In this document: one piece after another, positions 33,438 through 43,000 of the stretch
How positions within the stretch are numbered: position 1 is the stretch's first letter
Layout: the number at the start of each line of letters is the position of its first letter
DNA from: Aralia elata
Taxonomy: Eukaryota > Streptophyta > Magnoliopsida > Apiales > Araliaceae
DNA length: 64,000 nt
Reading direction: 5' to 3'
Assembly (NCBI GenBank): GCA_034770075.1
Contig: JAVJAP010000202.1
Coordinates: forward strand, 1,364,001 to 1,428,000
The notes under the pieces: generated by a model
What the model was told of the DNA's origin: nothing
Seen by the model: the letters and a program-made list of their open reading frames with translations, nothing else
Database searches by the model: none
Position numbers and translations under genes: made by a program

Positions 33438-34017
33438 TTAGATTGCATATTCTACTCCATCGTCCACCTCCCTTGACTGATTTTGCTCCTTTTGTACCTT
33501 AGAGATGTTTTGTCGCTGCTTCAAATGATCGTCCCGTATCTCATTATATGTTCTCATGATGTCCTCAATTGATACCGGTTCAATATATGCCCTAGGAGTT
33601 TCTCTTCGCTGTCTCCACTGCAAATCTTCATTCCTACGAACCTTCTTTACATTATCACAAGTTGAACGCCTTGAAGGTTGCTCTACATGTTTCGGAGATG
33701 CATGTTCATTCCTCCTACTAGGTTGTCCTGGAGCATACCGCTTTCTCATCACGGTTTTCAACTCTTCCCACGTCTCGATCGGACGCTCTCCATACCTTTT
33801 TCTGCTACGCACAAATTTAGCCCACCATGTAGCTGGCATAATCATGAAAAAAATCTTGAACTGCAAGTTTGAACTTCTTGTACTCGGAATAATTATGATA
33901 GCCAAACTCTCGTTCCTGTCCTTTCCTCCCAACTCAAATAAGCTTCAGGATCGCGCCTTCCTTGAAAAGATCTCTTTTGCCACTCAAAAATTATTTTCAC
34001 CAATTATATCCATACAT
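33438..34017 (-). pseudogene. E4 shortened Gag
   Basis: Starts at ATG 34017 (directly after the splice-acceptor-like TTTTGCAG) but meets a stop within about seven codons. The main frame is open at 33932-33438 with ATWWAKFVRSRKRYGERPIETWEELKTVMRKRYAPG, matching the E1 Gag core. It then diverges into QPSRRNEHASPKHVEQPSRRS, so the second half of the E1 Gag domain and the CCHC knuckle are missing. E5 has the same shortened form, making it a subfamily feature and not a one-off deletion. Confidence 0.8.
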
Positions 34018-34545
34018 GATTGCTGCAAAACAAAGGTTAGTAGATAAAGGAAAATTTTCCTCACACTACTCCCTTACGTGTTTCGCTCAAACAGTATATC
34101 ACACAATTATAAAAATCGCTCGTGTATCGCTCAATAGGCTTTTACCCTCAATTGATCTCACACTCTTGCCTTTTACCACTCTAATTCCCTCTAATAGGTT
34201 CTTTTTGAATTCACCAAATAATTTCACAATTTGCTTTTCAATCCAATAAGAACTTATCACAAAACAAAATATAGCAGTATAGGACGTATGATAACCAATA
34301 GAATTCCACAATCGCCAATTTAGATCCTCTTGAGTGAAACCCTGATGTCTTCAAATTTCACAAATTCCAACAATAGAACCAAATGATAGATTCTTCAATA
34401 TAATCCCAAAATTCAAGAAACTTATGAAACCCAAGCAATTGCAATAATAATAATTTTTCCCAACACTTTTTTTTAACTCACGATTTTTTTTTTCAATATA
34501 TAATCAACACGAAAAATAAAGATAAACAACTGGCTAGAAAACGCG

Positions 34546-34557
34546 GCTTTGATACCA
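34546..34557 (-). promoter_or_regulatory. E4 primer-binding site
   Basis: Minus strand TGGTATCAAAGC, one G-to-A change from TGGTATCAGAGC, two bases inside the 5' LTR. Confidence 0.85.
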
Positions 34558-34559
34558 AA

Positions 34560-35764
34560 TGATAGACTCCACGACACGCTTGCGTGAGGTGGTCGTCGCC
34601 CAGATCGTTTCCAGCAAGTTATGAAGGTGGAACTCTTTCGAATCCTTAATCCCTCGCCTGAATATAGACGATAAATCTTGGAATAGTCGATCAAGCAATT
34701 TTTGAATGCGTGATGGATGGAACACCAACAACACTTTGACCCTCGTTTAATCCAAACGATAATCTCCGTATGATTGAATGATGCGGTAGAATAACGCCAC
34801 ACACAACTATGGTTTGTTGTATGATAAGTTAAATATGAATCTCAAAGAAAACTAAGAAATTAATCTAGGAATTCTTAAAGAACCAAAAGATGAGAAGAAT
34901 CTCACAATAATTTCATTAATCAAAAAGTGTCTATCTATATTACATCAGCCATGTATTCTATTTATACTAATAGAATAAAACCTTAAAAAAACCCTAAATC
35001 CTAAAAGGAATAGAAATCCAATTGGAAATCAATTCTACCTAACTAATTAATATGGAAATCAAATCATATCTAATAAATATCCTAATTACAATAAAAATCT
35101 AAAAGATATGTAAATGCCTAAAATAAAAGAAGAAATCTGCCAAAAACCGCGTGCCTCGAAAAACGTGTCAGGCAAATCTGGCTGTTCTCGCCGGGGCGAG
35201 AAACTTGTACTAGAAATTCTCGCCGGGGCGAGAATGGGCAGAGAGGTCTTCGCCGGGGCGGCTTCAGTTTGGGCCGGGGCGAACATGGATAGAGGAGTTC
35301 TCGCCGGGGCGAGAAAATTAGCCTTGGAAAGCTCGTTGGGGCGAGAACCTTGCTGCTCAAAAATTTCGTCTTCTTTTCGAATTTGCTTTCCGTGCAATCC
35401 CACCTTATGTTGTCCCATGATATAACATAACCTCTTTAGCTTTCTTGGACATCCATAACGTCGTAAGAACGCTAATCCCTCCATGAATTGAAATCTAACT
35501 TTGTCGATGATTAGACGATACAAACGAACATGACGAACACTATCTCGAATGCTTGAGTTGCATTGATTTGGTCTTACTACATATATCGTATCTAGCAATC
35601 CCAAATCATATGAATGACTCTCTCCTCGAAGTTCATATGAATTGAGCTCCAATGTAAACATCCTTGAGTAGATTCTAGCCCAATTACTTGAATTCATTTG
35701 TTGAACCCTCGAAGCTTGAGCAGAGCCGATGACGCTTGATGCGAGCCTGGTCAGGATCGTATCA
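34560..35764 (-). repeat. E4 5' LTR (1205 bp)
   Basis: Starts TGATACGATCC and ends TCTATCA in element orientation. It contains the TATA box at 34958-34966 and the palindromic block at about 35182-35348. A long frame (ILTRLASSVIGSAQASR...) is open through U3, as in the 3' copy. Confidence 0.92.
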
Positions 35765-36210
35765 GAAGTTCTCGCCGGGGCGAAATTCTCGCCGGGGCGA
35801 GAACCTTGAATCCCAACTTCTGAGTTTGTTTTCCGTGCAATCCAACCTCGTGTTGTCCCATGATAAAACATCCTCTTCAGCTTTCTTGGACATCCATAAC
35901 GTCGTAAGAACGTTAATCCTTGCATTAATTGACACATATATTCCTTAATGATTAAACGATACAAACGAACATGACGAACACTATCTCGAACGCTTGACTT
36001 GCAATGATTTGGTCTTACTACATAGATCGTATCTAGAAATACCAAATCACATGAATGACTCTCTCCTCGATGTTCATATGAATTGAGCTCCAATGTAAGC
36101 ATCCTTGAATAGATTCTAGCCCAATCACTTGAATTCATTTGTTGAACCCTCGAAACTTGAGCAGAGCCGATGACGCTTGATGCGAGCCTGGTCAGGATCT
36201 CATCACTGTT

Positions 36211-37026
36211 CCCCACTTGCTTGGTTGCTCCCCACATGGGCTTCTCTTGTTTTTGGCTGGTTTGGCAGTATGCTAGCTGAATCCATTAGGCCCCACGGTA
36301 TTGGGTTGTTTCTTTTTATGTAATTGATTTGCTCTACAGCTGGGTTTCTTGCTATTGGGCATTTGCAGTGGTGGTCCCACTTCGTTTTGCTGGTATTTCT
36401 AGCTTCATTGTTGTTGTACAGACTTTGTGGGTTGTTTTGCTTTGCCCCACGTTATGTGTGGGTTTGGTGCTTTTGCTGGTAATCTGATTTCAATGCCACA
36501 TGTGGTCCCTTTTGACTTTGTTGGGTTGAGTATTAGTGTGCTGGCTGGTCTTTCATGTGCATGGGCCCGAATTGGTTTGTATGCTGATTTATTTAATTTT
36601 GGGTCTTTGGGCTGCTTCTTTTACCAAGCCACAGATTGTATGAGCTTTTTTATTAGTTTGGTAATGGGTTCCTAGCTGCTGGCTACGTGGTTTTTCTTCG
36701 GCTGATTTGGATGAAAATTCGGCGGAGGTGATGATCTTGGTTTTGATCTTTTACGAGCGGGACTCACATGCAGCATTTTTTGGCGTTTATGACGAACTCT
36801 CTGCTTGTGATCCCACTTTGTTTATCTAATTTAGATAGTGCTTTATTTAGCTGTTTCCCTTTGCCTAACCTCGGGTTGTGAGGAATATTTATTTAGGTTA
36901 GGTATTGGTCTCCTAGTCTTCTAGGTGTTTTAGTCCTCTCGGGAGAAGAGGACTATGTTCTGATCTTCATTGTAATATCCTTAGTTTTTTGCATTTTTAA
37001 TATACAAACAAATTTAGCAAAAAAAA
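36211..37026 (+). other. LINE-A 3' end and poly(A)
   Basis: T/G-rich 3' UTR ending with CTCTCGGGAGAAGAGGAC, a TGTAATATCC phrase, ATACAAACAAATTTAGC and A8. The same terminus occurs in inverted orientation at 16488 and 58434. No ORF2 remnant. Confidence 0.7.
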
Positions 37027-37039
37027 GATATAGAAGCAG

Positions 37040-37608
37040 ATCTGGATAATAATGGAAACAACAATCACCCAATATTCAAATGGAAAGCACATAATAGCCA
37101 CCATGGATGCCGGGAAACTGATCGGAGCAGCAACATCATAAGCAAGCAATATACATCATCAGTCGCTGACACAAAACACCCAAATACACCAAAGAACAAA
37201 ATAGCAGCAATTGATAGGAAATTAAAACATGTTAATTTGAACAAAGGCAAAACAGAACTCCCCAACAAACTCAGAATTCTTCAAAAGAAGAACAAAGAAT
37301 GATCATGGAAAATAGGAAAAACCAAATCAGCCGAAGATCAGAAATCAACAATCCCCAAATCAAGCTGAAGTGGAATGGCGAAATCAAGCCCAGATCCAAC
37401 ACTACCGCTATGTTGAAATGCTCCAAATTCCGGCGAGGACAGCCAGATCCAACACACTATGGTCCAATCCCACGAAACAGCCCCATCCCACCCAAACACC
37501 AGCCAGATCAGATCCAAGCTCTCAAACAGAGAGCTTGGGTGGGCCGCAAGGAGGAGGGGGTACAGAGGAGCAGGTGTGGAGCAAAGATAGTAGGGTGAAG
37601 GAGGCGGA
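37040..37608 (-). other. Probable continuation of LINE-C, ending at E5
   Basis: Lies outside the LINE-A target duplication, so it should continue the sequence at 17027. Read on the minus strand it is T/G-rich like the LINE-A 3' UTR. No convincing ORF. The last five bases, GCGGA (37604-37608), would be the left E5 duplication; the partner is not in the window. Confidence 0.4.
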
Positions 37609-38779
37609 TGATACAATCCTGACCAGGCTCGCATCGAACAACATTCACTCAACTCGATTTCAAGAGGTTCATCAGTTAGTCGCGAGTGATTGGATTGAAA
37701 TCCATTCAAGGATGCGTACATTGGAGCTAAATTCATATGAACGACGAGGAGAGGATCAATCATGTGATTTGGGATTACTAGATACCATCTATTTAGTAAG
37801 GCCGAATCAACGCAATCCAAGGCATTATGCAATGTATGGAACAATGGAAGTTGGTTCAAGGATGATTGGAATGGAGATTGAGGAGTTTGGAGATGTCATT
37901 TACACAACAGTCACTTCGGGCTCAATTTCGACCTTGATCCAGCTAGAATTTCGCAAACCTCAAAGAATGAAAGTTGTAGATCTCGTCGAGATCTTCGATT
38001 TGATAGGTGGCATGTCCCGTAACTCTTCCCGAATCAAAAGTTATGGCTATTTTTCCAAAGGACGTCAAGGCAGGAAATACACTAGCGCCAACAGCGCTCG
38101 TCCCTTTGTTATTCCAGCGCCTAGAGCGCTTGCAAAGTGTGAAGACACTGTAGGCTAGCGCCTACAGCGCTACAGTAGTACAAATCTCAGTGCCAGAAGC
38201 GCTAGGCCTTTGTCACGGAATCCGAGGAAGGTTTTTGATCAGTTTTAATGCAATCTTTTGGGGATCTTTTCCTATTCTATTGTAACTAGGATGTTTATTA
38301 GATAGGATTTCTATTTCCTTTCAAATTCTTATTTCCTTATAGGATTAGGGTGTCATGTTATTAGTATAAATAGAATACATGGGTTATGTAATCATGGAGA
38401 TATACATCAAATTTTATTCAATACAATTCTTGTGAGATTATTCTCTACTTTTGGTTCTTTGAAGGATTTCTGAGTATTGTTCTTAGTCTTCTTTTGAGAT
38501 TCATATTTAACTTATCATACAACAAACCATAGTTGTGTGTGGCGTTATTCTATCGCATCATACAATCATACGGAGATTATCGTTTTCCATCTAAACGAGG
38601 GTCAAAGTGTTGTTGGTGTTCTATCCATCACGCATTCAAAATTGCTTGATCGACTATTCCAAGGTTTATCGTCTATATTCAGGCGAGGGATTAAGGATTC
38701 GAAAGAGTTCCATCAAATAGCTTGCTAAAAACGATCCGAGCGACGACCACCTCACGCAAGCGTGCCGTGGAGTCTATCA
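37609..38779 (+). repeat. E5 5' LTR (1171 bp)
   Basis: TGATACAATCCTGACC...GAGTCTATCA, homologous to the E3/E4 LTRs at both ends (ILTRLAS frame; TCGTCGCTCGGATC-type R/U5). It differs in the middle, where the palindromic block is AGCGCC.ACAGCGCT-type (38083-38205). TATAAATAG at 38365-38373 is the likely TATA box. Confidence 0.92.
38083..38205 (+). repeat. AGCGCCTACAGCGCT-type palindrome block in the E5 LTR
   Basis: Four or five units of a GC-rich inverted motif with AGCGC/GCGCT arms, for example near 38083, 38110, 38157 and 38205. Same LTR position as the other palindrome blocks, third sequence type. Confidence 0.8.
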
Positions 38780-38781
38780 TT

Positions 38782-38793
38782 TGGTATCAGAGC
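38782..38793 (+). promoter_or_regulatory. E5 primer-binding site
   Basis: TGGTATCAGAGC, a perfect match to the E1 site, two bases after the LTR end. Confidence 0.92.
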
Positions 38794-39331
38794 TACGTTC
38801 TCTAGCTAAGTATCTATCTTTATTGTTTTGTTGACTTTGTGAGTTAAAAAAAAAGAGTATAGAAAAAAAAAATCAGTTATTTCGTTTGATTGATATTGTT
38901 GGAAAAAATTGTTATTGTTGCAATTGCTTGGGTTCATAAGTTGGGACTTTATTGAAGAAGCTATCATTTGGTTCTATTGTTGGAATTTGTGAATTTTGAG
39001 AATATTGGGATTTCACTCAAGAGGATTTTAATTGGTGATCGTGAAATTTTGGTGGTTATCATACGTCACACTTGTTATATTTTGTTTTGTGATAAGTTCT
39101 TATTGAATTGATTAGAAGAACTCTGATATTTGTTTGGTGAATTCAAAAAGAACCTATAAGAGGGAATTAGAGTGGTAAAAGGCAAGAGTGTGAGATCAAT
39201 TGAGGGTAAAAGCCTAATTGTGCGATACACGAGCGATTTCATAATTGTGTGATATACTGTTTGAGCGAAACACGTAAGGGAGTGTGTGAGGAAATTTTTC
39301 TTTACGTACTAACATTTGTTTTGCAGCAATC

Positions 39332-40073
39332 ATGTATGGATATAATTGTGAAAATAATTATGAGTGGCAAAAAAGATCTTTTCAAGGTAGACGCGATCCT
39401 GAAGCTTATTTGAGTTGGGAGGAAAGGAAGGAACGAGAGTTTGGCTATCATAATTATTCCGAGTACAAGAAGTTCAAACTTGCAGTTCAAGATTTTTCTG
39501 ATTATGCAGCTACATGGTGGGCTAAATTTGTGCGTAGTTCAAGATTTTTCTGATTATGCAGCTACATGGTGGGCTAAATTTGTGCGTAGCAGAAAAAGGT
39601 ATGGAGAGCGTCCGATCGAGACTTGGGAAGAATTGAAAACCGTGATGAGAAAGCGGTATGCTCCAGGACAACCTAGTAGGAGGAATGAACATGCATCTCC
39701 AAAACATGTAGAGCGACCTTCAAGGCGTTCAACTTGTGATAATGGAAAGAAGGTTCGTAGGAATGAAGATTTGCAGTGGAGACAGCGAAGAGAAACTCCT
39801 AGGGTGTATATTGAACCAGCATCATTTGAGGACATCATGAGAACGTATAATGAGTTAAAGGATGATAATTTGAAACAACAACGAGTCATTCTTAAGGCAC
39901 AAAAAGAGCGAGATCAGCCACAAGAGGAAGAAATAATAGAATATGCTGTTCAAGGAGAGTTGTTAAATTCCGATGTTCTAAATGAAGTCCATGTCCAAGA
40001 GCAAGAAATTTCAAAACGATGTGTACATCTCCCACAAGTCTCGATTTATGGAAGCCTTCTTATTGTTTCGTAG
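39332..40073 (+). pseudogene. E5 shortened Gag, frameshifted, reading into satellite
   Basis: ATG 39332 (MYGYNCENNYEWQKRSFQGRRDPEAYLSWEERK) leads into the Gag core (YKKFKLAVQDFSDYAATWWAKFVRS). A 52-bp tandem duplication (39486-39537 and 39538-39589) shifts the frame. The downstream frame then continues RKRYGERPIETWEELKTVMRKRYAPGQPSRRNEHASPK... as in E4. It passes HVQEQEIS at about 40010 and translates the first satellite monomer before stopping at 40073. The CCHC knuckle and second Gag half are absent, as in E4. Confidence 0.88.
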
Positions 40074-43000
40074 TTTCCTTCAAATTATCAAAGAAAGAGG
40101 TGATTAGGAGTCTTATTACTTCGTTCTAGTTTGATTAGCATCTAAAGGAGCAATCTCATCACTATCGCGTTCAAATCGATGTGTACATCACACACAAGTC
40201 TCGATTTAGGGAAGCCTTTTTATTGTTTCGTTAGTTTCCTTCAAATTATCAAAGAAAGAGGTGATTAGGAGTCTTATTACTTCGTTCTAGTTTGATTAGC
40301 ATCTAAAGGAGCAATCTCATCACTATCGCGTTCAAAACGATGTGTACATCTCACACAAGTCTCGATTTAGGGAAGCCTTCTTATTGTTTCGTTAGTTTCC
40401 TTCAAATTATAAAAGAAAGAGGTGATTAGGAATCTTATTACTTCGTTCTAGTTTGACTAGCATCAAAAGGTGCAATCTCATCACTATCGCATTCAAAACG
40501 ATGTGTACATCACACACAAGTCTCGATTTAGGGAGACCTTCTTATTGTTTCGTTAGTTTCCTTCAAATTGTCAAAAAAGAGGTGATTAGGAGTCTTATTA
40601 CTTCGTTCTAGTTTGATTAGCATCAGAAGGAGCAATCTCATCACTATCGCGTACAAAACAATGTGTACATCTCACACAAGTCTTGATTTAGGGAGACCTT
40701 CTTATTGGTTCATTAGTTCCTTCAAATTGTCAAAGAAAGAGGTGATTAGGAGTCTTATTACTTCGTTCTAGTTTGATTAGCATCAGAAGGAGCAATCTCA
40801 TCACTATCGCGTTCAAAACGATGTGTACATCTCACACAAGTCTCGATTTAGGGAAGCCTTCTTATTGTTTCGTTAGTTTCCTTCAAATTATCAAAGAAAG
40901 AGGTGATTAGGAGTCTTATTACTTCGTTCTAGTTTGACTAGCATCAGAAGGAGTCTTATTACTTCGTTCTAGTTTGATTAGCATCAGAAAAAGCAATCTC
41001 ATCACTATCGCGTTCAAAATAATGTGTACATCTCACACAAGTCTTGATTTAGGGAGACCTTCTTATTGGTTCATTAGTTCCTTCAAATTGTCAAAGAAAG
41101 AGGTGATTAGGAGTCTTATTACTTCGTTCTAGTTTGATTAGCATCTAAAGGAGCAATCTCATCACTATCGCGTTCAAAACGATGTGTACATCTCACACAA
41201 GTCTCGATTTAGGGAAGCCTTCTTATTGTTTCGTTAGTTTCCTTCAAATTATCAAAAAAAGAGGTGATTAGGAGTCTTATTGCTTCGTTCTAGTTTGATT
41301 AGCATCAGAAGGAGCAATTTCATCACTATGGCGTTCAAAACGATGTGTACATCTCACACAAGTCTTGATTTAGGAAGACCTTCTTATTGGTTCATTAGTT
41401 CCTTCAAATTGTCAAAGAAAGAGGTGATTAGGAGTCATATTACTTCGTTCTAGTTTGATTAGCATCAGAAGGAGCAATCTCATCACTATCGCGTTCAAAA
41501 CGATGTGTACATCTCACACAAGTCTCGATTTGGGAAGCCTTCTTATTGTTTTGTTAGTTTCCTTTAAATTATCAAAGAAAGTGGTGATTAGGATTCTTAT
41601 TACTTCGTTCTAGTTTAATTAGCATCAGAAGGAGTCTTATTACTTCGTTCTAGTTTGATTAGCATCAGAATAAGCAATCTCATCACTATCGCATTCAAAA
41701 CAATGTGTTCATCTCACACAAGTCTTGATTTAGGGAGACCTTCTTATTGGTTCATTAGTTCCTTCAAATTGTCAAAGAAAGAGGTGATTAGGGGTCTTAT
41801 TAGTTCGTTCTAGTTTGACTAGCATCAAAAGGTGCGATCTCATCACTATCGCATTCAAAACGATGTGTACATCTCACACAAGTCTCGATTTAGGGAGACC
41901 TTCGAATTGGTTCATTAGTTCCTTCAAATTATTAAAGAAAGAGGTGATTAGGAGTCATATTACTTCGTTCTATTTTGATTAGTATCTAAAGGGGCAATCT
42001 CATCACTATCGCGTTCAAAACGATGTGTACATCTCACACAAGTCTCGATTTAGGGAAGCCTTCTTATTGTTTTGTTAGTTTCCTTTAAATTATCAAAGAA
42101 AGTGGTGATTAGGATTCTTATTACTTCGTTCTAGTTTGATTAGCATCAGAATGAGTCTTATTACTTCGTTCTAGTTTGATTAGCATCAGAATAAGCAATC
42201 TCATCACTATCGCGTTCAAAACAATGTGTACATCTCACACAAGTCTTGATTTAGGGAGACCTTCTTATTCGTTCATTAGTTCCTTCAAATTGTCAAAGAA
42301 AGAGGTGATTAGGAGTTTTATTACTTCGTTCTAGTTTGATTAGCATCAGAAGGAGCAATCTCATCACTATCGCGTTTAAAACGATGTGTACATCTCACAC
42401 AAGTCTTGATTTAGGGAGACCTTCTTATTGGTTCATTAGTTCCTTCAAATTGTCAAATAAAGAGGTGATTAGGAGTCATATTACTTCGTTCTAGTTCGAT
42501 TAGCTTCTAAAGGAGCAATCTCATTACTATCGCGTTCAAAACGATGTGTACATCTCACACAAGTCTCGATTTAGGGAAGCCTTCTTATTGTTTCGTTAGT
42601 TTCCTTCAAATTATCAAAGAAAGAGGTGATTAGGAGTCTTATTACTTCGTTCTAGTTTGATTAGCATCTAAAGGAGCAATCTCATCACTATCGCGTTCAA
42701 AAACGATGTGTACATCTCATACAAATCTCGATTTAGGGAATCCTTCTTATTGTTTTCGTTAGTTTCCTTAAAATTATCAAAGAAAGAGGTGATTAGGAGT
42801 CTTATTACTTCGTTCTAGTTTGATTAGCATCTAAAGGAGGCAAATCTCATTTCCCCCACTATCGCGTTCTAAACGGATGTGTACATCTCACACAAGTCTC
42901 GATTTAGGGAAGCCTTCTTATTGTTTCGTTAGTTTCCTTCAAATCATCAAAGAAAGAGGTGATTAGGAGTTTAATTACTTCGTTCTAGTTCGATTAGGAT

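Larger units (their letters stand above)
29687..35764 (-). mobile_element. E4: non-autonomous Ty3/gypsy element, complete ends
   Basis: LTRs of 1206 bp (29687-30892) and 1205 bp (34560-35764) are nearly identical, and duplications GAAGT (29682-29686, 35765-35769) are perfect, so insertion is recent. The interior nevertheless encodes a shortened Gag and a heavily decayed Pol without recognisable protease, RT catalytic motif or integrase triad. This contrast implies mobilisation in trans by an autonomous relative such as E1. E5 shares its Gag type and LTR lineage. Confidence 0.9.
28960..36205 (-). mobile_element. E3: solo LTR split by nested element E4
   Basis: The two arms, 28960-29686 and 35770-36205, together form one 1163-bp LTR of the E4 type (TGATGAGATCC...TCTATCA, minus). 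CTGTT duplications at 28955-28959 and 36206-36210 show it inserted in LINE-A as a full element and then lost its interior by LTR-LTR recombination. E4 inserted next to one of its palindromes, with duplication GAAGT. Confidence 0.92.
17042..37025 (+). mobile_element. LINE-A: L1-type LINE with ORF1 only, interrupted three times
   Basis: Plus-strand LINE whose own sequence is 17042-19806, 28220-28959 and 36211-37026. E2 (TSD GCAGG) and E3 (TSD CTGTT) separate the pieces, and a hAT-like MITE lies in ORF1. It ends ATTTAGC plus A8. Probable 14-bp target duplications with two transitions are AGATATAAAAGTAG (17028-17041) and AGATATAGAAGCAG (37026-37039). After the ORF1 stop near 19561 the remaining ~1.8 kb contains no endonuclease or RT motif in any frame I could follow. 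It is therefore an internally deleted or naturally ORF1-only derivative, about 4.3 kb once foreign insertions are removed. Confidence 0.7.
37609..40010 (+). mobile_element. E5: 5' part of a gypsy element, interior joined to satellite
   Basis: Plus-strand element with 5' LTR 37609-38779, PBS 38782-38793, a leader with TACTAAC/TTTTGCAG, and Gag of the shortened E4 type up to about 40010, where sequence changes abruptly to the 161-bp satellite. No pol or 3' LTR of this copy appears before the right edge. Either the satellite lies inside the element and the rest is beyond the window, or the element was truncated by array formation. Confidence 0.88.

Noticed and set aside
35086..36237. 383-codon ORF as an independent gene
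   Set aside because: It reads through U3 of the E4 5' LTR into the E3 arm; it contains two copies of the LTR-coded ILTRLASSVIGSAQ tail and crosses a transposon boundary.
37338..38158. Long overlapping ORFs near the E5 LTR start
   Set aside because: The plus-strand one fuses unclassified flank to the LTR-coded tail across the LTR boundary; the minus-strand one is its shadow.
40930..40950. CENP-B-box-like CTTCGTTCTAGTTTGAT in every monomer
   Set aside because: The first half (TTCG and the central A) matches, but the essential CGGG half is TTGA, so it does not meet the consensus.
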